Assembly: GCA_019114265.1 (NCBI GenBank)
Contig: DXFV01000042.1
Coordinates: 1 to 64,000 of the forward strand
Length of the DNA: 64,000 nucleotides
Origin: Anaerofilum faecale
GTDB taxonomy: Bacteria; Bacillota; Clostridia; Oscillospirales; Ruminococcaceae
Direction: 5' to 3'
Program-made: the position numbers and the translations under genes
The notes under the pieces: model-generated
Database searches by the model: none
The model's input: the letters and a program-made list of their open reading frames with translations, nothing else
What the model was told of the DNA's origin: nothing
In this document: in pieces, positions 16,158-24,816 of the stretch
Layout of the letters: each line of letters starts with the position of its first letter
Position numbering within the stretch: position 1 is the first letter of the stretch

Positions 16158-17012
16158 ATGCAGAAAAATGTACTGGATACCGATCTTTCCGGCAAGGTAG
16201 CGGTGGTCACCGGCGCAGGCGGCGTGCTCTGCTCGGCGTTTGCCAAGGTGCTGGCGCGGGCCGGCGCGAAGGTGGCGCTGCTGGATCTGAACGAAGAGGC
16301 GGCGGCTTCCTTCGCCGCCGAGATCAACGCCGAGGGCGGCGTGGCCAGGGCATACAAGTGCAACGTGCTGGACAAGGCCGCCTGCTATGCGGCGGCCGAC
16401 GCGGTGGCGGCCGACCTGGGCCCCTGCGACATCCTCGTGAACGGGGCGGGCGGCAACAATCCCCGCGCCACCACCGACCACGAATACTACCTGCCCGGCG
16501 ACATCGACACCGACACCAAGAGCTTTTTCGATCTGGAGCCGGAGGGCGTGGAGTTCGTCTTTAACCTGAACTTCCTCGGCACCCTGCTGCCAACTCAGGC
16601 CTTTGCCCGCCAGATGGTGGGCCGCACCGGCTGCAACATCCTGAATATCTCCTCGATGAACGCCTACACCCCGCTGACCAAGATCCCGGCCTATTCGGGC
16701 GCAAAGGCGGCGGTCAGCAACTTCACCCAGTGGCTGGCGGTGCACTTCTCCAAGGCGGGCATCCGGGTGAACGCCATCGCCCCCGGCTTTTTTGCCACCA
16801 AGCAGAACGCGGCGCTGCTGTTCAATCCGGACGGCACCCCCACCGCCCGCACCGGCAAGATCCTTGCCGCCACCCCGATGGGCCGCTTTGGCGACGCCGA
16901 AACCGAGCTGGCGGGTGCGGTGCTGTTTTTGCTGAACGAAAAGGCGGCCAGCTTCATCACCGGCGTGTGCATCCCCATCGACGGCGGCTTCTCGGCCTAT
17001 TCGGGGGTATAA
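16158..17012 (+). CDS. SDR-family D-mannonate oxidoreductase (fructuronate reductase)
   Basis: A 284-residue short-chain dehydrogenase. The cofactor loop VTGAGGVLCSAFAKVLA (residues 18-34), NGAGG (about 95-99), the catalytic serine in ISSMNAYTPL and the YSGAK motif (Tyr-x3-Lys) are all present. The unusual GGVLC loop is typical of the SDR form of UxuB in Firmicutes (YjmF-like), which reduces fructuronate to mannonate with NAD(P)H. Its position as third gene of the uxaC-uxuA operon completes the missing middle step, because no classical long-chain UxuB is present. A perfect hairpin follows the gene. Confidence 0.88.
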   Translation: MQKNVLDTDLSGKVAVVTGAGGVLCSAFAKVLARAGAKVALLDLNEEAAASFAAEINAEGGVARAYKCNVLDKAACYAAADAVAADLGPCDILVNGAGGNNPRATTDHEYYLPGDIDTDTKSFFDLEPEGVEFVFNLNFLGTLLPTQAFARQMVGRTGCNILNISSMNAYTPLTKIPAYSGAKAAVSNFTQWLAVHFSKAGIRVNAIAPGFFATKQNAALLFNPDGTPTARTGKILAATPMGRFGDAETELAGAVLFLLNEKAASFITGVCIPIDGGFSAYSGV

Positions 17013-17035
17013 GCGGTTCTTTCCCTCTCATCTCT

Positions 17036-17083
17036 CCACAAAGCAGCGGCGCAGTCCTTTCGGGCTGCGCCGCTGCTTTGTGG
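17036..17083. terminator. Perfect 19-bp stem-loop after the uronate operon
   Basis: CCACAAAGCAGCGGCGCAG pairs with its full complement around a 10-base loop. Only short A/T runs flank it, so it is a plausible bidirectional terminator or transcript end stabiliser between the convergent operon and the AraC-type sensor gene. Confidence 0.65.
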
Positions 17084-17112
17084 AAAAGAGGGGCGGTTTG
17101 CGTATCCTTCGG

Positions 17113-19356
17113 TCAGAAGCCGACGGGGTCCTGCTGTGTGCTGTACATGCGGCGGTAGTCGCCGGGGGTGACCCCCTGGGTCTGTTTGAAGCGGCGGATG
17201 AAGCTGGACACATTGTAATAGCCCACCTGATACCCCAGTTCCTTCAGCGGCAGCTGGGTCTCCACCAGCAGCTTGCAGGCGCGGTTCATCCGCAGCGAGG
17301 TGCTGTAGTCCAGCAGGTTCTGGCCGGTCTTGTCCTTGAAGAACTGGCTGAGGTTCGGCAGCAGCATGTTGAACCGCTCCGACATCTCCTGCAGCGAAAA
17401 ATCGCACCGCAGACAGTTCTGGTCCACATATTCCACCATCTCACTGATCAGCGTTTCGGTGCCTCGCCGGTCGGACGGCGGGGCGCTTGTTTTGTTCAGG
17501 TTCTTGCGCAGCTCCCGCACCAGTGCCAGCACATCCTGTGCGGTGTCCAGGCTGGACAGGCTCAGCAGGCTGTTTTCCGCCTCGCAGCGCAGACCATCGT
17601 CGGGGCGCAGCTGGCGGGAAAAGGTGTTCAGCAGCTCGAAGCAGACGTTTTTCGCGGTGAACAGCGGCAGGTTGCTGCTCTCCAGATACTGCATGATCTG
17701 CTCCACCGCGGCGGTGGTCTCCGGCTCGTTGCCGGCCTGGAGCGCGTTGCGCAGCTTTTCAAACTGGCGATGGGGATACCGCGCGGGCGTTCCCGGCAGC
17801 GAAAGCTCCCCGATCGAGATGGTGCGGTCGTTTCCGCAGACGAAGCGGTAGTCCAGTGCCTGTCCCGCCTCCATCATCGAGCGGGGCAGTCCTGCCGTCT
17901 CCCGGCCCACGCTGCCCAGACCCACCGTCACCGACAGCTCCATCCGGCGGCTCAGCCGGGCGCGCACCTGCTCGTACAGCTCGCCGATCTCGCTTTGCTG
18001 GTCCTGCCGGATGCCGTTCACCGTCAGGATACGTCCCGGTTCCAGCGTGAAGATATAACAGCACTCCATCTGCGGTGCCAGCGCCTTCTGCAGCTGCTCG
18101 GCGAACACCTCCAGATTGGTCTCGGGCGGCGTCACCCGCACACTGGCCGCAAAATACCACTCGCTCTTCAGCGCAAGACCGCATTCCGCCGCCGCCCGGT
18201 TGAAGTCCAGATGGGTGGCGTACCGCCCGGCCAAGAGGCGCTGCAGATAGAGATTCTTAATGGTGGCCGCGTTGCTTTCCAGCCGCTCGGCCATCTCCAA
18301 ATTGCGGCTGGAAAGGGTGTCCAGCGCCACCGAGATCAGGTCCAGCTCGCTGCGGTGAGACACCGGCTCCTCGTGCGCAATGCGCAGCGCCTTTTCCTTC
18401 AGGCGGCGGATGGGGGTATAGTTCACCCGCATCAGTACAAAGATCAGCGCTCCCGCCGCCAGCACCATCAGCAGGGTGGTCAGCACCAGCTCCCGGCTGA
18501 CGGTGTGCAGCTGCTGGAACAGCTGCTGGTTCTCCGGCACCAGACTGATATACTGCCACTCCAGCAGTCCCGACTGCACGCTGCCGGCAAAATACGGCTC
18601 GCCGTCCACCACAACGCGCCCCTCCGGCAGCGCTTCCCCCTGTGCAAGAGCGTCGGGAGAGAGGGAATCCAGCGCAAAGCTGCTGAACAGCGGCCTGCCG
18701 TCCCGGTCCAGTACATAGGTGGAGGCGCTGTAATTGCCCATCTTTTCCTCCAAAAGACGGCTCAGCGACGCCTCGGGCAGCAAAAACAGGCAGCTGCCGG
18801 CCAGGGTCTGGTAATCGGTGCGGATGGGATACACCATGCACAGATATCCCGGCGTGCCCTTCCACTCCACGTGGGACAGCGCGGTGGGCACCTCCACCGT
18901 TTCCAGCAGCTTCCGCAGCTGGTCGGCCGAGAGCCGGGGGCTGCGCAGCAGCTGGTTCACCAGCAGGTCCTTGCGGCAGGAGCTGCTGCTGGCAACGGCG
19001 AAATCGTCCTGTGCCGGATACAGCACCACCTCCTCGATCAGCGGGTTTGTGGTGCGGTAGGCGCTCAGGCGGGAGATGGCGTCCCGGCTGGCCAGCGGGT
19101 CGCCCAGAAAGGAAAAAGCGGGCAGGTCCATCGTCAGGCGGATCTCGCTGGCGGTCTGGCTCATAGTTTCCAGCTCGCGGTCGATCGCGGCGGCCAGCTG
19201 GGCCAGGTCCGCCTGCACCTTCGAGTTGATCTCGTTGCGGTAGGCCAGGATGAACCGCTGGCTGAACAGTCCGTTGATCACCACCAGCGGGAGAAACAGC
19301 ACCAGCAGGTACGATGCGATATAGGATATGAACAAGTGCGACTTGAGCTTTGGCAT
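17113..19356 (-). CDS. Membrane-anchored AraC family regulator (YesM-like sensor region)
   Basis: A 747-residue one-protein sensor and regulator. A first membrane helix (residues 9-29) and a second (about 290-312) bracket an extracytoplasmic ligand-binding region of some 260 residues. The second helix leads into a cytoplasmic linker, and a C-terminal AraC double helix-turn-helix (about 640-740) ends with YYNVSSFIRRFKQTQGVTPGDYRR. This layout is common beside LplABC-type polysaccharide importers and normally controls them. It is divergent from the importer operon, with promoters for both in the 368-base gap. AGGAGG precedes the start at 19356. The ligand is presumably the sugar carried by the neighbouring transporter. 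Confidence 0.9.
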   Translation of the reverse strand: MPKLKSHLFISYIASYLLVLFLPLVVINGLFSQRFILAYRNEINSKVQADLAQLAAAIDRELETMSQTASEIRLTMDLPAFSFLGDPLASRDAISRLSAYRTTNPLIEEVVLYPAQDDFAVASSSSCRKDLLVNQLLRSPRLSADQLRKLLETVEVPTALSHVEWKGTPGYLCMVYPIRTDYQTLAGSCLFLLPEASLSRLLEEKMGNYSASTYVLDRDGRPLFSSFALDSLSPDALAQGEALPEGRVVVDGEPYFAGSVQSGLLEWQYISLVPENQQLFQQLHTVSRELVLTTLLMVLAAGALIFVLMRVNYTPIRRLKEKALRIAHEEPVSHRSELDLISVALDTLSSRNLEMAERLESNAATIKNLYLQRLLAGRYATHLDFNRAAAECGLALKSEWYFAASVRVTPPETNLEVFAEQLQKALAPQMECCYIFTLEPGRILTVNGIRQDQQSEIGELYEQVRARLSRRMELSVTVGLGSVGRETAGLPRSMMEAGQALDYRFVCGNDRTISIGELSLPGTPARYPHRQFEKLRNALQAGNEPETTAAVEQIMQYLESSNLPLFTAKNVCFELLNTFSRQLRPDDGLRCEAENSLLSLSSLDTAQDVLALVRELRKNLNKTSAPPSDRRGTETLISEMVEYVDQNCLRCDFSLQEMSERFNMLLPNLSQFFKDKTGQNLLDYSTSLRMNRACKLLVETQLPLKELGYQVGYYNVSSFIRRFKQTQGVTPGDYRRMYSTQQDPVGF

Positions 19357-19430
19357 GTTGTTCCTCCTGTGGATGATTTTGCCGGTTTTTCCTTCACAAA
19401 CACATTTTTATTGTCACTTTTGCAAAAAAC

Positions 19431-19459
19431 ATTGTAGCATGTTTTTGGTTTGAACACAA
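19431..19459 (-). promoter_or_regulatory. Promoter of the membrane AraC-type regulator
   Basis: Minus-strand TTGTGT and TACAAT with a 17-base spacer and an extended TGC before the -10 box, about 75 bases before the start. Confidence 0.6.
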
Positions 19460-19499
19460 CGGTGCCTGTGCTGGTTTGCAACAAAAAGCTATTTTTCGT

Positions 19500-19527
19500 T
19501 TGCACAACAGAAGTCCATATGTATAAT
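19500..19527 (+). promoter_or_regulatory. Promoter of the sugar ABC transporter operon
   Basis: TTGCAC and a perfect TATAAT with a 16-base spacer. The leader to the first start at 19725 is about 190 bases long and includes a GC hairpin at 19621-19642 (CCCGCCGC with GCGGCGGG) without a T run. The rest of the 368-base gap shows no gene. Confidence 0.7.
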
Positions 19528-19724
19528 AAAAATAAAGATACTGCGAAAATTTATTCCCCATAAAAAGTGTATATCGCTGAAAAAATGGAAACCGTATGGG
19601 AATATTTTCTGCTTTTAAAACCCGCCGCTGCGGCGCGGCGGGATAAAACCTGCAAACCGCAAAAAACATGTCCATTGAAAAAACGCCCCGCCGTCCGTAT
19701 ACTCGAAAGCGAGGTGATCGCAAC

Positions 19725-20690
19725 ATGACACAGACAAAAACAGCCCAAAAAACACGGGCGGTAACTTACACCAAAAAGCCGCTTTCCAAACGAATGCGCA
19801 GAGCATTCCTGCGCGACTGGCAGCTGCTGTTGCTGTGCCTGCTGCCGGCGCTCTATTTTCTGATCTTCCACTACATCCCGATGTACGGCGTGCAGCTGGC
19901 CTTCAAGGACTTCCGCGCGGCGGACGGCATCTGGGGCAGCCAGTGGGCGGGCTTCAAATATTTCGAGCGCTTCTTCACATCCTATCAGTTCTGGCCGCTG
20001 ATCAAAAACACCCTGCTGCTGAGCTTCGGGCAGCTGCTGTTCGGCTTCCCGCTGCCGATCATTCTGGCCATCCTGCTGAACCAGACCCGCAGCACCCGCT
20101 TCCGCAAGTTCGTGCAGACCATCACCTACTGTCCCCACTTCATTTCCATCGTGGTGCTGGTCGGTATGCTGAACCTCTTCCTCTCCCCGCGCAGCGGCCT
20201 GATCAACCACTTCCTGGGCCTGTTTGGGATCGACGCCATCCACTTTATGGGTGATCCGGGATGGTTCCGCCCGGTGTTCATCCTGTCCGGCATCTGGCAG
20301 AACGCGGGCTGGAGCGCCATCATCTACATCGCGGCGCTGGCCGGCATCAATCCCGACCTGTACGAGGCCGCCCAGATCGACGGCGCCAACCGCTGGCAGC
20401 TGATCCGCCACATCGACCTGCCGGGCATCATGCCCACCGCCACCATGATGTTCATTCTGGAGGTTGGCAAGGTGATGAACATCGGCTTCCAGAAAGCCTA
20501 TCTGATGCAGACCGGCCTGAACATCACCACCAGTGAGATCATCCCCACCTACATCTACAAAGTGGGCCTGATCGACGCACAGTACAGCTACTCGGCGGCG
20601 ATCAGCCTGTTCAACAACATCATCAACATCATCCTGCTGGTGGCCGTGAACAAGATCGCGCAGAAGACCAGTGAGAACAGTCTGTGGTAA
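19725..20690 (+). CDS. ABC transporter permease, LplB family (polysaccharide/oligosaccharide uptake)
   Basis: A 321-residue permease with six predicted membrane helices. The EAA loop that docks the ATPase is visible in YEAAQIDGANRWQLIRHIDLPGI near residues 215-240. The N-terminal FHYIPMYGVQLAFKDF is typical of LplB/YtcP partners. Start 19725 was chosen because GAGGTGAT lies 6 bases upstream; an in-frame ATG at 19668 has no ribosome site. It is the first of three importer genes. No ATPase gene accompanies them, so a shared MsmK/UgpC-type ATPase elsewhere would be required. Confidence 0.9.
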   Translation: MTQTKTAQKTRAVTYTKKPLSKRMRRAFLRDWQLLLLCLLPALYFLIFHYIPMYGVQLAFKDFRAADGIWGSQWAGFKYFERFFTSYQFWPLIKNTLLLSFGQLLFGFPLPIILAILLNQTRSTRFRKFVQTITYCPHFISIVVLVGMLNLFLSPRSGLINHFLGLFGIDAIHFMGDPGWFRPVFILSGIWQNAGWSAIIYIAALAGINPDLYEAAQIDGANRWQLIRHIDLPGIMPTATMMFILEVGKVMNIGFQKAYLMQTGLNITTSEIIPTYIYKVGLIDAQYSYSAAISLFNNIINIILLVAVNKIAQKTSENSLW

Positions 20691-20703
20691 GGAGGCGCGA
20701 AGA

Positions 20704-21609
20704 ATGAAAGCAGCAACAAAATCCAAAATGCGCCGCGGCCTCAGCGACCGGGTGTTCGACATCGTCAACTATGCGATTCTGGGTCTGGTAGCGCTGGCGG
20801 TGCTGTACCCGCTGTACTTTGTGGTCATCGCCTCCTTCTCCGACCCCGACGCCATCAACACCGGACGGGTGCTGCTGTGGCCGGTGGGCTTCAACACGAT
20901 GGGCTACGAAAAGATCTTTGCCGACGCCAAGATCTGGCGCTCGTACAGCAACACCATCTTCTACACCGTGCTGGGCACCACCATCAACATCTTCCTCACC
21001 ATGATGCTGGCCTATCCGCTGTCCCGGCGGGAGTTCTGCGGCCGCAAGTTTCTCACCTTCTTCATGATGTTCACCCTGTATTTCCAGGGCGGTCTGGTTC
21101 CCACCTATCTGCTGATGCAGGACATCCATCTCTACGACACCCCGTGGGTGATGGTGCTGCTGCCGGCGCTGAACGTCTTCAACGTCATCATCGCCCGCAC
21201 CAACATCCAGAACAACATCCCCGAGGAGCTGTACGAGGCGGCCTGTCTGGACGGATGCAGCCACCTGAAGTATTTCTGGAAAGTGGTGTTCCCGCTGTCC
21301 AAAACCATCATCGCGGTGCTGGTGCTGTACTACGGCGTGGCCCACTGGAACGACTACATGAACGGTCTGATCTACCTGCGCGACGAAGGTCTGTACCCGC
21401 TGCAGCTGGTGCTGCGCGGCATCCTGGTGCAGAACCAGGCGTCGGCCAGCATGATGGGCGACGTGGAGAGCATGATGGCCCAGCAGAAGGCGGCCGAGCT
21501 GATCAAATACGGCCTCATCATCGTGTCGGCGCTGCCGGTGCTGGTGATCTATCCGTTCCTGCAGAAGTATTTTGAAAAAGGCGTGATGGTCGGCTCGGTG
21601 AAGGGCTGA
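20704..21609 (+). CDS. ABC transporter permease, YtcP/LplC family
   Basis: A 301-residue second permease of the importer. It has six predicted helices, an N-terminal LYPLYFVVIASFSDPDAIN signature and the EAA loop ELYEAACLDGCSHLKYF near residues 177-193. TAAGGAGG precedes the ATG, only 13 bases after the first permease. The pair should form the membrane channel for an oligosaccharide delivered by the lipoprotein encoded next. Confidence 0.9.
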   Translation: MKAATKSKMRRGLSDRVFDIVNYAILGLVALAVLYPLYFVVIASFSDPDAINTGRVLLWPVGFNTMGYEKIFADAKIWRSYSNTIFYTVLGTTINIFLTMMLAYPLSRREFCGRKFLTFFMMFTLYFQGGLVPTYLLMQDIHLYDTPWVMVLLPALNVFNVIIARTNIQNNIPEELYEAACLDGCSHLKYFWKVVFPLSKTIIAVLVLYYGVAHWNDYMNGLIYLRDEGLYPLQLVLRGILVQNQASASMMGDVESMMAQQKAAELIKYGLIIVSALPVLVIYPFLQKYFEKGVMVGSVKG

Positions 21610-21644
21610 TCCAAAGATACAACCAAAACAAAGGAGGAAACCCT

Positions 21645-23255
21645 ATGAAAAAGATCCTGTGCGGCGTGCTGGCAGCCGCCATGGTGGGCACGGCGCTGAC
21701 CGGCTGTGTGCCGCAAAAGACAAACGACAGCTCCAAGCCCGCGTCCGGTTCCACGGTATCGGCCGACAACTTCAACGCCGAGGGACTGCCCATCCTCAAG
21801 GAAAAGCAGACCTTTGAGCTGGCCGCCAAGAGCCGCTACAACAAAAACTTCGCGGATCTGCAGTTCTTCCAGGACCTGGAGGAGCAGACCAACGTGCACA
21901 TCGAATGGAACATGAGCTCGGAGGACGGCTGGGACGAAAAGAAGGGCCTGCTGTTTGCCGGCGAGCTGCCCGACGCCTTCTACGGCCAGGGCATCCTCAC
22001 CGACGTGGACGTGATCAAATACGCCTCGCAGGGCATCCTGATCCCGCTGGAGGACATGATCGAGCAGTACTGCCCCAACATCAGCAAGCTGCTGGAGAAC
22101 GAGGAATACCGCAAGGCGCTCACCGCGCCGGACGGCCACATCTACTGCCTGCCCAGCCTGACCGAGCTGTCGCCCAAGACCCACGACAAGCTGTTCATCA
22201 ACAAGACCTGGCTGGACCAGCTGGGCCTGCCGCTGCCCACCACGCTGGAGGAGTTTGAGAACACCCTGAAGGCTTTCCGCGACAACGACATGAACGGCAA
22301 CGGCAGCACCACCGATGAGATCCCCTTCAGCTTTTTGTACAACCGCAAGGAGAACGGCCTGTTCTCGATGTTCGGCAGCTTCGGCCAGCTGGACAACAAC
22401 TACAACAACCACTTCATCGTGCAGGACGACGAGGTGGTCTACACCCCGATCACCGAGCCGTACAAGGACGCCATCGAGTGGTTCCACAGCCTGTACCAGC
22501 AGAACCTGATCGACCCCGAGGGCTTCACCCACGATTTCAGCGTCTACATCGCAAAGATCAGCTCGCCCGACAAGACGGTGGGCGCGTTCCTGGGCTGGAG
22601 CCTGTCCAGCGCGGCGGGCAACAACAAGGCCGACTATGTGCCGCTGGCTCCGCTGAAGGGCGAGGACGGCGAGCAGATCTGGAACACCTACCCCTCTGCC
22701 ATCAACGCGAAAGGCTCCTTCGTCATCACCAGCGAGTGCGAGAACCCCGAAGCGCTGATGCGCTGGGCCGACCTGCACTATGTGCCCGAAACCTCCCTGC
22801 AGATCGACCAGGGTCTGTTTGGCACCACCCTCACCAAGGAGGGCGACCGCTACACCTACCTGCCGCTGCCCGAGGGCAAGACGCTGGCCGACATGATCCA
22901 TGAGTATTCCCCCGGCGTCAACGGCATCGGCGGCGTGACGATGGAGATCGCCTCCAAGCTGGACCTGAACGCCAACCTGCAGGAGCGCGCCGATCTGGAC
23001 GAGTTCTACGCCCCCTACAACGTGCCGGTGGAGGAGGTATACCCCAGTGTGTTCCTCACCAACGAGGAGGTGGAGCGCATCTCCGAGCTGGAGACCGACA
23101 TCGTGGCCTACATCGACCAGACCTACGCCAACTGGATCGTGAACGGCGGCATCGACGCCGAGTGGGATGCCTACCTGCAGAAGCTTGAACAAATGCATGT
23201 ACAGGAGTATATTGAGATCTACAAGGCAGCCTACGAGCGCTACCAGAACGCCTGA
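21645..23255 (+). CDS. Extracellular solute-binding lipoprotein, LplA type
   Basis: A 536-residue substrate-binding protein. A signal peptide with lipobox LTGC puts the lipid-modified cysteine at residue 21, anchoring it on the outer face of the membrane. The mature part has two lobes with conserved KTWLDQLGLPLPTTLEEF and TDEIPFSFLY stretches of LplA/YtcQ-type binders, which usually take large or charged oligosaccharides. It follows the permeases by 35 bases. The neighbouring sulfatases suggest that the cargo is a sulfated oligosaccharide; this is inference from context. Confidence 0.9.
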   Translation: MKKILCGVLAAAMVGTALTGCVPQKTNDSSKPASGSTVSADNFNAEGLPILKEKQTFELAAKSRYNKNFADLQFFQDLEEQTNVHIEWNMSSEDGWDEKKGLLFAGELPDAFYGQGILTDVDVIKYASQGILIPLEDMIEQYCPNISKLLENEEYRKALTAPDGHIYCLPSLTELSPKTHDKLFINKTWLDQLGLPLPTTLEEFENTLKAFRDNDMNGNGSTTDEIPFSFLYNRKENGLFSMFGSFGQLDNNYNNHFIVQDDEVVYTPITEPYKDAIEWFHSLYQQNLIDPEGFTHDFSVYIAKISSPDKTVGAFLGWSLSSAAGNNKADYVPLAPLKGEDGEQIWNTYPSAINAKGSFVITSECENPEALMRWADLHYVPETSLQIDQGLFGTTLTKEGDRYTYLPLPEGKTLADMIHEYSPGVNGIGGVTMEIASKLDLNANLQERADLDEFYAPYNVPVEEVYPSVFLTNEEVERISELETDIVAYIDQTYANWIVNGGIDAEWDAYLQKLEQMHVQEYIEIYKAAYERYQNA

Positions 23256-23285
23256 ACAAAAGCCGCTGAGCGGCACCCGATGCAG

Positions 23286-23345
23286 TGCCTTCCCCTGGCA
23301 GGGGAAGGTGCCGCTGCAGGCGGCGGATGAGGTCGAAGCTCTCCC
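23286..23345 (+). repeat. Two-hairpin dispersed repeat, copy 1
   Basis: CCTTCCCC-TGGCA-GGGGAAGG forms the first hairpin and TGCCGC-TGCA-GGCGGC the second, followed by GGATGAGGTCGAAGC. It lies between the binding-protein gene and the first sulfatase, probably inside their transcript. Three more copies occur at 44843, 52265 and 59414, and an eroded half at about 40366. Confidence 0.8.
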
Positions 23346-23426
23346 GCCGCACAGATCTACCTTCCATACACCGGATGCCCTTCCTCTCGGGGAGGGGCAT
23401 CCCTGCATCCAAGCAAAGGAGCACCG

Positions 23427-24812
23427 ATGAAACCCAAAAATCTCGTCTTTCTCATGACCGACCAGCAGCGGTTCGACACGCTGGGCATGACTGCCTGCGG
23501 CCGCGAGGTGACCCCGAACCTGAACGCGCTGGCGCGGGAAGGCGTGTCCTTTCAGCGCGCCTACGACGCCTGTCCGCTGTGCGTGCCGGCCCGCACCGCG
23601 CTGGCCACCGGACGCTCTCCGCTGGCAAACGGCATGCTGCTGAACGACCTGCCCGGCCGCTATGCCCGCGAAAATCCCACCCTGCACGGTCTGCTGGCCG
23701 AAAACGGCTGGGAGGTGGCGCACATCGGGGTGGCGCACATCAGCGTGAAGCCGCCGCTGCGCCAGGCGGTGGACTTTGCCGCCTGGGAGTGCGACGACAC
23801 CTATGCCGCCGCCATGTCCGCCCGGGGCATCTCCCTCGCGCGCGCCCCCGAAAACTCGGTGGAGGTGCTGGAACTGGGCGGCGGGAACTACCGCCCGCAC
23901 CGCTATTCCAACGCGCGGGTGTCCCTGTGGGAGCATCCGCTGGAGGATTTCAAGGACGTCTGGTTCACAAACCGCGCGCTGGAATTCCTGCGCCGTCCCC
24001 ACGAAAAACCCTTCGCGCTGTTCCTCTATCTGTGGGCGCCCCATCCCCCGCTGATCGTCCCGCCCGACCAGCTGGCGCTCTTTCCGCAGGAGGAGATCCC
24101 CCTGCCCGCCAATACCGGCATTCCCAGCCCGGGCCAGCCGGAGGGCTACCGCCGCGGCGCGGCCGCCCAGCTGGGGCAGCATCCGCCCGAAAAGGGGTGG
24201 CAGCAGGCGTGGAGCGCCCATCTGGCGCTGTCCCACCTGTGCGACGCGCAGTTCGGCCGGGTGCTGGACACCCTGCGCGAGACCGGCCGCACCGACGACA
24301 CGCTGGTGGTTTTCACCACCGACCACGGCGAGCAGCTGGGCCAGCACGGGATGTACCAGAAGATGGAGATGTACGAGCCGGCGGTGCACGTCCCGGCGGT
24401 GGTGCATCTGCCGGGAGGGGCCGCGGCCGCCCCGACGACGCCGGTGTCCCACCTCGACCTCGTGCCCACCATCACCGAGCTGCTGGGTCTGCCCGGTCTG
24501 CCCGGCGCCGAGGGCATCTCGCTGGCCCACAGTGTGCGCACCGGTTGCGAGCCGCCCGCCCACGACGTGTTCGGCGTCTACTGCGGCAACCATGAGTTCG
24601 GCGATATGCGCCGGATGATCGTGCGCGAAAACTGGAAATATGTCTTTGACGGCAACGGCGAGGAGCTGTACGACCTTTCGGCCGACCCGCTGGAGATGCA
24701 CAGCCGCGCCGCCGACCCCGCCTGTGCCGCCCAAAAAGCCGCCCTGCGCGGGGCGCTGGAAGCCTACTGCCGTGCCCGGCACGACCCGCTTTTTGCCGAA
24801 AAGGAGGATTGA
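23427..24812 (+). CDS. Sulfatase, cytoplasmic, Cys-type
   Basis: A 461-residue type I sulfatase/arylsulfatase-family enzyme that would hydrolyse sulfate esters from a sugar. The active-site motif C-x-P-x-R is present as CVPAR with Cys52, which must be oxidised to formylglycine. Metal-binding Asp11-12 region TDQQ at residues 11-14 and TTDHGEQLGQHG near 300 are also visible. There is no signal peptide, so it should act inside the cell on imported oligosaccharide. The start is set by AAAGGAGC upstream. It is followed after 4 bases by a second sulfatase. No sulfatase-maturing radical SAM enzyme is seen in the window. Confidence 0.92.
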   Translation: MKPKNLVFLMTDQQRFDTLGMTACGREVTPNLNALAREGVSFQRAYDACPLCVPARTALATGRSPLANGMLLNDLPGRYARENPTLHGLLAENGWEVAHIGVAHISVKPPLRQAVDFAAWECDDTYAAAMSARGISLARAPENSVEVLELGGGNYRPHRYSNARVSLWEHPLEDFKDVWFTNRALEFLRRPHEKPFALFLYLWAPHPPLIVPPDQLALFPQEEIPLPANTGIPSPGQPEGYRRGAAAQLGQHPPEKGWQQAWSAHLALSHLCDAQFGRVLDTLRETGRTDDTLVVFTTDHGEQLGQHGMYQKMEMYEPAVHVPAVVHLPGGAAAAPTTPVSHLDLVPTITELLGLPGLPGAEGISLAHSVRTGCEPPAHDVFGVYCGNHEFGDMRRMIVRENWKYVFDGNGEELYDLSADPLEMHSRAADPACAAQKAALRGALEAYCRARHDPLFAEKED

Positions 24813-24816
24813 CTGT

